28,278 nt of DNA from Paracoccus sp. SCSIO 75233 (GTDB taxonomy: Bacteria > Pseudomonadota > Alphaproteobacteria > Rhodobacterales > Rhodobacteraceae). The position numbers and the translations under genes were made by a program. Shown here piece by piece: positions 24,094-28,278 of this stretch. Under the pieces are notes generated by a model. That model was not told where the DNA came from, searched no databases, and saw only the letters and a list, made by a program, of their open reading frames with translations. The stretch spans positions 1 to 28,278 of the forward strand of contig NZ_CP115763.1 of assembly GCF_027912675.1 (NCBI RefSeq). Reading direction: 5' to 3'. The first letter of the stretch is position 1; each line of letters starts with the position of its first letter.

Positions 24094-25146
24094 ATGCGCA
24101 CGCCAAATCCCCCGGCCCTGCCCCTGCCCGCAACGCTTTCCAGCAGCGATGCCGGACTGCTCACCGACCTTTACCGTCGCGGCACGCCGGAAAACACGCT
24201 CCGCGCCTGGGAACGGGATCTGGCCTATATCAGTGCCTGGAAGCAGGCGGCCTTCGCCGCGCCGCTCGCCTGGCCGGAGGCGGAGGAGGTGGCGCTGCGC
24301 TTCGTGCTCGATCATTCGGTCGATCTTAGCGATACCGAAAGCGACGCCCGCGCTGTGGCGGAGGTGCTGATCGCCGCCGGGCTGCGCAGGACGCTGGCCT
24401 GCCCGGCCCCGGCGACGCTGGACCGGCGCATCGCCTCGTGGCGGGCGTTTCACCGGATGCGCAACCTGCCCTCACCCTTCGAAGCGCCGTTGATCCGGCA
24501 AGCGCGAGGTCGGGCACGGCGGGCAGCGGCGCGGGAGCGGCAGCCGAAATCACAGAACCCGATCACACGGCAGGTGCTGGAGGCGATGCTGGCGACCTGC
24601 GACGGCAGCCATCGCGGGATGCGTGACCGCGCGGTGCTGATGCTCGGATGGGCCTCGGGCGGGCGGCGGCGGTCAGAGATTGCCGGGCTGAATGTCGACG
24701 ATATCGATGCCCGAGAATTCACCGAGAAAGGCTTGATCCGCATCCGACTGCTCTCGACCAAGACCACTGGTCCGGAGCGCGCGCCACGCCTGCCGCTGAA
24801 GGGCCGCGCGGCGCGGGCGGTCATGGGCTGGATCGGGCTGGCGCGGCTCGATAACGGGCCGCTGTTCCGGCCAGTCAGCCTCGCCGACCGGGCCCTGCCC
24901 CGCCGGATCACCCCGGACGGCATTCGCGGCATCGTTCACCACCGGCTGGAACTGGCCGGCTATCCGCCCGATTTCGCCTCTGCCCACGGGCTGCGATCGG
25001 GTTTCCTGACCCAGGCCGCCCGCGACGGCGCCCCGATTGCAGCGGCGATGCAGTTGTCGCTGCACCGCTCCGTCCAGCAGGCACAGAGCTACTATGCTGA
25101 TGTCGAGATCGAGGACAATCCGGCGACCGATCTGTTGGAGGATTAG
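24094..25146 (+). CDS. Tyrosine recombinase/integrase
   Basis: A 350-residue phage-integrase-family recombinase. An N-terminal SAM-like core-binding domain covers about residues 15-125. The catalytic domain shows R193 (GGRRRSEIAGLN), K223 (STKTTG), H298-x-x-R301 (AHGLRSGF), H324 (LSLHRS) and the nucleophile Y333 or Y334 (SYYADVE). All key residues are present. A candidate dif-like site is upstream. On small repABC plasmids such enzymes usually resolve multimers or catalyse integration; position next to toxin-antitoxin and rep genes favours a maintenance role. No strong ribosome-binding site is seen before ATG 24094. Confidence 0.9.
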   Translation: MRTPNPPALPLPATLSSSDAGLLTDLYRRGTPENTLRAWERDLAYISAWKQAAFAAPLAWPEAEEVALRFVLDHSVDLSDTESDARAVAEVLIAAGLRRTLACPAPATLDRRIASWRAFHRMRNLPSPFEAPLIRQARGRARRAAARERQPKSQNPITRQVLEAMLATCDGSHRGMRDRAVLMLGWASGGRRRSEIAGLNVDDIDAREFTEKGLIRIRLLSTKTTGPERAPRLPLKGRAARAVMGWIGLARLDNGPLFRPVSLADRALPRRITPDGIRGIVHHRLELAGYPPDFASAHGLRSGFLTQAARDGAPIAAAMQLSLHRSVQQAQSYYADVEIEDNPATDLLED

Positions 25147-25158
25147 GTAGCCGCCCGA

Positions 25159-25554
25159 TCAGGCCAGCACCTCCACCCCTTCTGCCGTTGCCGCCCGCGT
25201 CAATGCCTTGTCGAGACTGGCGAGCGTGCCGCCGTGGCGCAGTGCCGTCTCAAGATACAGCGCATCATAGGCGGTCAGCCCGTGGCGGCGGGCAAGGTCG
25301 AGGACGACGGGTCCCGCCGGGGCGATGTCCAGTTGAATATCAAGCTCATCCACGGCCTCGACGATCTGATCGGCCATGCCGGCGGGCAATCGCCCGCGCC
25401 GCTCGCTGACGAGCAGGATATTGCGCAGCTCGACCCAGAGCAGCCACGGCGCCAGCAGCGTGTCATGATCGGTCAGCGCCGCGCCGAGATCCAGCCCGGT
25501 TTCATCCGGCATCACCCAGCCGACAAGGGCGGAGGCATCGATGATGAGCGTCAA
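25159..25554 (-). CDS. vapC: VapC-type PIN-domain toxin
   Basis: A 131-residue PIN-domain ribonuclease. The acidic active site is complete: D6 (IIDASALVGW), E42 (WVELRN), D97 (AYDALYLE) and D115 (LDKAL). VapC toxins cut tRNA or rRNA when freed from antitoxin. It overlaps the antitoxin gene by 4 nt (25551-25554), as usual for coupled pairs, and is convergent with the recombinase gene, 12 bp away. On a plasmid this pair would act in post-segregational stability. Confidence 0.92.
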   Translation of the reverse strand: MTLIIDASALVGWVMPDETGLDLGAALTDHDTLLAPWLLWVELRNILLVSERRGRLPAGMADQIVEAVDELDIQLDIAPAGPVVLDLARRHGLTAYDALYLETALRHGGTLASLDKALTRAATAEGVEVLA

Positions 25555-25793
25555 CGGCGGCCCTCATCCCGCGCCGAGAGGATGTCTTCGGCGCTGAGCC
25601 GGACATTGCGGGCGGCAATCCGGCTGCGCAGCGCCGCCAGCCGGTCAAGCACTGCGCTGCGGTCGCTTCCTGCGGGGACGAGCCGAGCAACGGGCGTGCC
25701 CCTTCGGGTGATCAGCACCGACTCGCCGGCCTCTGCCGCAGCGAGCAATTCGGAGAGATGGGTTTTTGCTTCAAAAGCACCGATTTCGCGCAT
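25551..25793 (-). CDS. Phd/YefM-type antitoxin
   Basis: An 80-residue antitoxin. The N-terminal Phd/YefM fold is clear (IGAFEAKTHLSELLAAAEAGESVLITRRGTPVARLVP, residues 4-40), which binds DNA as a dimer and autoregulates. The C-terminal tail (ILSARDEGRR) would block the toxin active site. AGGAG lies before ATG 25793. It is often called VapB in this pairing, although the fold is Phd-like. Confidence 0.92.
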   Translation of the reverse strand: MREIGAFEAKTHLSELLAAAEAGESVLITRRGTPVARLVPAGSDRSAVLDRLAALRSRIAARNVRLSAEDILSARDEGRR

Positions 25794-25811
25794 GGAGGTC
25801 TCCTTTAACTG

Positions 25812-25846
25812 GTTTGCAATCTAGTTTGCTTAGGGAGTTCTTGCAA
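25812..25846 (-). promoter_or_regulatory. Promoter and possible operator of the toxin-antitoxin operon
   Basis: Minus strand TTGCAA (25846-25841) and TAGATT (25823-25818) are separated by 17 bp, a plausible -35/-10 pair. Direct repeats of GTTTGC at 25812-25817 and 25824-25829, 12 bp apart, straddle the -10 and may be bound by the antitoxin. Confidence 0.45.
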
Positions 25847-25967
25847 GGCTTTGGCCTCGCATGGACAGCCAAGTGACGTGCAAAGGCAGAAATGAATGGT
25901 CCAGGCTATCCCGTGCCAATAAATCTCTAGTGGGACCAAAAGGGCAACCCGACTAGATATTGGGGTG

Positions 25968-26018
25968 CCGCGTAAAAAATGCTTGCGAGAATCGCATTCT
26001 GTCGGCATTTATTTACGG
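25968..26018 (+). promoter_or_regulatory. Inverted repeats upstream of repA, likely RepA operator and promoter region
   Basis: GTAAAAAATGC (25972-25982) pairs imperfectly with GCATTTATTTAC (26005-26016), enclosing a small palindrome AGAAT-CGC-ATTCT (25988-26000). repABC operons are autorepressed by RepA binding repeats upstream of repA. The stretch 25850-26084 has no gene. A TTGCGA at 25983 could be a -35 box, but the -10 is not convincing. Confidence 0.5.
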
Positions 26019-26084
26019 AGCAGACAGAATAAGACGGTCAAAAGCGTAACGAACGCAGTGGGCCGCAGAAGAATCGAGGGCAGA

Positions 26085-27272
26085 ATGCGGCAGCAGACTC
26101 GCATTGACAGGCTGGTGGGTGAACACGCGCAGGCTCTTTCGGCGCGGCTGCAAGCCCATCGTGCGCAGCTTTTCCCGCCCGATGCAAAACGTCAATTGCG
26201 GAAATTCACCAGCGGTGAGGTGGCGGAACTGCTGGGCGTCAAGGATGCTTATCTGCGCAAGCTGCATCTGGAAGGGCGCGGGCCAGAGCCGGAAACCCGT
26301 GCCGGGGGCCGCCGCTATTACACGCCCGCCGATATTCAGGCGCTGCGGGATATGCTGGAAAAAGGTGCTAAATCGCCCGGCACCTACCTGCCCGGCCGCC
26401 GTGACGGCGATCATCTTCAGGTCATTACCGTCATCAACTTCAAGGGCGGCTCCGGCAAGACCACGACAGCGGCGCATCTGGCGCAGAAACTGGCGCTTGA
26501 CGGCTATCGGGTGCTGGCCATCGATCTCGATCCGCAAGCCAGCCTCTCGGCGCTTCACGGGGTGCAGCCGGAATTCGATCTGGCCGATGGCGGGACGCTT
26601 TACGATGCGATTCGCTATGATGATCCGGTGTCGTTGCGCGACATCGTGCAACAGACCTATTTCACCAATCTCGACCTGATTCCCGGCAATCTCGAACTGA
26701 TGGAGTTCGAGCATGAGACCCCGCGTGCCATCGTCGAACGGTCTGGTAAATTTTTCTTTACCCGGATCGGCGATGCTCTCGCGGAGGTTGAACAGGATTA
26801 CGATATTGTCGTCATCGATTGCCCGCCGCAGCTTGGTTTCCTGACCATGTCGGCATTATCCGCCGCGACGGCGATTCTGGTGACGGTGCATCCGCAGATG
26901 CTGGATGTGATGTCGATGTGTCAGTTCCTGTTGATGACCTCGAATCTTCTGGAAGTCGTGGCGGAGGCTGGGGGCGACATGGATTATGACTGGATGCGTT
27001 ATGTGGTGACGCGATACGAGCCGGGCGATGGCCCGCAAAATCAGATGGTGAGCTTCATGCGCTCGATGTTCGGCGAATATGTGCTGAATCATCCGGTGCT
27101 GAAATCGACCGCGATTTCGGATGCCGGGATCACCAAGCAGACGCTTTATGAGGTCGAGCGCAGCGCCTTCACCCGCGCCACCTATGAGCGCGCAATGGAA
27201 AGCCTCAATGCCGTGAATGGCGAGATCGAAGGGCTTATTCAGGCGGCCTGGGGCCGTAAGGAGGCGGGCTGA
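26085..27272 (+). CDS. repA: Partition ATPase RepA (ParA family)
   Basis: A 395-residue ParA-type ATPase that with RepB and parS segregates the plasmid and represses the operon. An N-terminal helix-turn-helix covers about residues 40-92 (FTSGEVAELLGVKDAYLRKLHL). The deviant Walker A FKGGSGKTT is at 119-127, DLDPQASL at 147-154 and Walker B DIVVIDCPPQLGF in the middle. ATG 26085 has GAGGG just upstream and gives the usual RepA length; an in-frame ATG at 25965 would add 40 residues running through the operator. Its stop overlaps the repB start by one base (TGATG). Confidence 0.96.
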   Translation: MRQQTRIDRLVGEHAQALSARLQAHRAQLFPPDAKRQLRKFTSGEVAELLGVKDAYLRKLHLEGRGPEPETRAGGRRYYTPADIQALRDMLEKGAKSPGTYLPGRRDGDHLQVITVINFKGGSGKTTTAAHLAQKLALDGYRVLAIDLDPQASLSALHGVQPEFDLADGGTLYDAIRYDDPVSLRDIVQQTYFTNLDLIPGNLELMEFEHETPRAIVERSGKFFFTRIGDALAEVEQDYDIVVIDCPPQLGFLTMSALSAATAILVTVHPQMLDVMSMCQFLLMTSNLLEVVAEAGGDMDYDWMRYVVTRYEPGDGPQNQMVSFMRSMFGEYVLNHPVLKSTAISDAGITKQTLYEVERSAFTRATYERAMESLNAVNGEIEGLIQAAWGRKEAG

Positions 27273-28180
27273 TGGCGCGCAAGGATCTGCTCAAAGGGCT
27301 GATGGAGGCCCCTGCCCCATCCAGCGAGACCCCGGCCCCGCCCCGTTACGAGCGCGGCGCGATTGGCGCGGTGTCGAAATCCATCAATGATCTGCGCAGC
27401 CGCGCCATTGTCGATGTGCATCCCGATATGATCGACGATGCCGGGCTGCGCGACCGGTTGGACGAAGACCCGGAGGGGCTGGCGGCGCTGGTCGAGTCGA
27501 TCCGCGAATATGGCCAGCAGGTGCCGGTGCTTCTGCGCCACAGCCCGAATGAGGAGGGCCGATACGAGGTCGTCTATGGCCGCCGCCGGGTCGCGGCCCT
27601 GAAGGCGCTGCAACAGCCGGTCAAGGCGATGCTGCGTGAACTCAATGACAAGGAGCTGATCGTTGCGCAGGGCCAGGAAAACAGCGCCCGCAAGGATCTG
27701 AGCTTTATCGAAAAGGCCAGTTTTGCGGCGCAGATGGTGGCGATGGATTTCGACCGCAAGGTGATCTGCGATGCGTTGTCGATCGACAAGACGGTGATCT
27801 CGCGCATGCTGAGCGTGACCGACGCCGTGCCGGACGCGCTGATCCGCAAGATCGGCTCGGCTCCCTCGGCCGGGCGCGACCGCTGGCTGCTGCTGGCCGG
27901 GCGCGCCGAGGGCAGGTCTTTGGATGAGCTGCTTGACGCCGCCATCGGCCCGGATTCCGATGCCCGGTTCGAGGCCGTGCTGGCCGCGTTGCAGACCCCG
28001 AAACCCAGCCCCGCCGCGCCGCGGATATTGGCGGGTGCGGACGGTGATCCGCTGGGGCAGGCACGGAAAACAAAAGGAAAAACCGTGATCGAGCTGACCG
28101 GAGGGGGCCGTGCCTTCGCCGATTGGCTGATCGATCACATGGCAGAGCTTCACCGCGACTGGCAGGACAAGAACCGGTAG
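27272..28180 (+). CDS. repB: Partition protein RepB (ParB family)
   Basis: A 302-residue ParB-like centromere-binding protein, slightly shorter than many RepB proteins (320-340). The ParB/Srx core shows GQQVPVLLRH (81-90), VYGRRRVAAL (101-110) and ENSARKDLS (136-144). The DNA-binding helix-turn-helix is at about 163-184 (KVICDALSIDKTVISRMLSV). It should bind the three 16-bp palindromes around repC. The start overlaps the repA stop. Coding ends 98 bp before the window end, where the antisense RNA lies. Confidence 0.96.
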   Translation: MARKDLLKGLMEAPAPSSETPAPPRYERGAIGAVSKSINDLRSRAIVDVHPDMIDDAGLRDRLDEDPEGLAALVESIREYGQQVPVLLRHSPNEEGRYEVVYGRRRVAALKALQQPVKAMLRELNDKELIVAQGQENSARKDLSFIEKASFAAQMVAMDFDRKVICDALSIDKTVISRMLSVTDAVPDALIRKIGSAPSAGRDRWLLLAGRAEGRSLDELLDAAIGPDSDARFEAVLAALQTPKPSPAAPRILAGADGDPLGQARKTKGKTVIELTGGGRAFADWLIDHMAELHRDWQDKNR

Positions 28181-28230
28181 CGGCGGGGAAACAGGCAAGA
28201 AACAAACAGGAGGCACGAAGGGACAAACCA

Positions 28231-28265
28231 AAAGAAAAGCCCCCCAGGACTAATCCCGAAGGGCC
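28231..28265 (-). terminator. Rho-independent terminator of the antisense RNA
   Basis: On the minus strand GGCCC (28265-28261) can pair with the G-rich stretch ending GGGC (28242-28239), followed at once by TTTTCTTT (28238-28231). A CCCTTCGGG mini-hairpin lies at the start. It lies 50 bp beyond repB. Confidence 0.65.
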
Positions 28266-28278
28266 GTTTCTCGATCTA
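28231..28278 (-). ncRNA. ctRNA: Antisense RNA of the repABC operon (continues across the window ends)
   Basis: A short RNA, about 50 nt, is predicted from a start near position 2 through 1 and 28278 down to the T run at 28231. It has a promoter (9-38) and a terminator in the right order and is complementary to the repB-repC leader. In known repABC plasmids this counter-transcribed RNA is a main incompatibility factor and lowers RepC synthesis by refolding the mRNA leader. The two halves meet only if the window is circular. Confidence 0.72.

Noticed and set aside
27239..28231. 330-codon minus-strand open frame opposite repB
   Set aside because: It is antisense to repB, whose motifs and coupling to repA are clear.
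1..28278. Search by eye for CRISPR arrays, rRNA, conjugation genes and phage-defence systems
   Set aside because: No regularly spaced repeats, no relaxase or type IV secretion genes, and no defence-type nuclease or helicase cluster were seen. The plasmid appears non-self-transmissible.

Overview
This window reads as a complete small plasmid, about 28.3 kb and circular, from an alphaproteobacterium, most likely Rhodobacterales (Paracoccus-like). GC is high with GC-rich third codon positions. The backbone is a repABC replicon, and its cargo is TRAP and ABC transporters and sugar-acid genes typical of that group. The linear sequence is cut inside the replicon. repA and repB occupy the last 2.3 kb, repC the first 1.25 kb, and the small antisense RNA between repB and repC has its promoter at positions 9-38 and its body and terminator at the other end (28231-28278). 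This is the best evidence that the two ends join.

Backbone (about 24.0-28.3 kb plus 1-2.6 kb): a tyrosine recombinase with a candidate core site just upstream, a VapBC-type toxin-antitoxin pair, repA-repB, the antisense RNA, repC containing an AT-rich likely origin, three identical parS-type palindromes (GTTGACAGCTGTCAAC), a small WGR-domain gene with an apparent frameshift, and a rhizobial-plasmid-type helix-turn-helix protein.

Cargo 1 (3.5-10.9 kb, all minus strand) is a coherent D-erythronate catabolic operon. A GntR/FCD regulator is followed by denD, a three-part TRAP transporter (dctP, dctQ, dctM), otnK, otnC and otnI. The predicted route is uptake of the acid, oxidation by DenD, isomerisation by OtnI, phosphorylation by OtnK and decarboxylation by OtnC to dihydroxyacetone phosphate. 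Candidate operators lie between the regulator and denD.

Cargo 2 (11.0-14.8 kb) is decaying: IS6-type transposase debris, an intact ribokinase, an intact ribose-type permease, an rbsA that has lost its N-terminal third, and, joined to it head to head, the C-terminal half of an amino-acid ABC permease. No periplasmic ribose-binding protein is present.

Cargo 3 (14.8-23.5 kb, minus strand) carries a MerR-XRE-cupin regulator, a cyclase-family hydrolase, an adenine deaminase-family amidohydrolase, an M20 deacylase and a RidA protein, with amidase and Bmp-type binding-protein remnants upstream. The set suggests breakdown of a nitrogen-containing ring or amide compound, but the substrate is not known. 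A complete IS66 element with a perfect 8-bp target duplication sits inside the first codons of ridA and separates the operon from its upstream region. An IS110-type remnant lies at 23.7-23.9 kb.

I see no CRISPR array, rRNA, convincing tRNA or recognisable phage-defence system.
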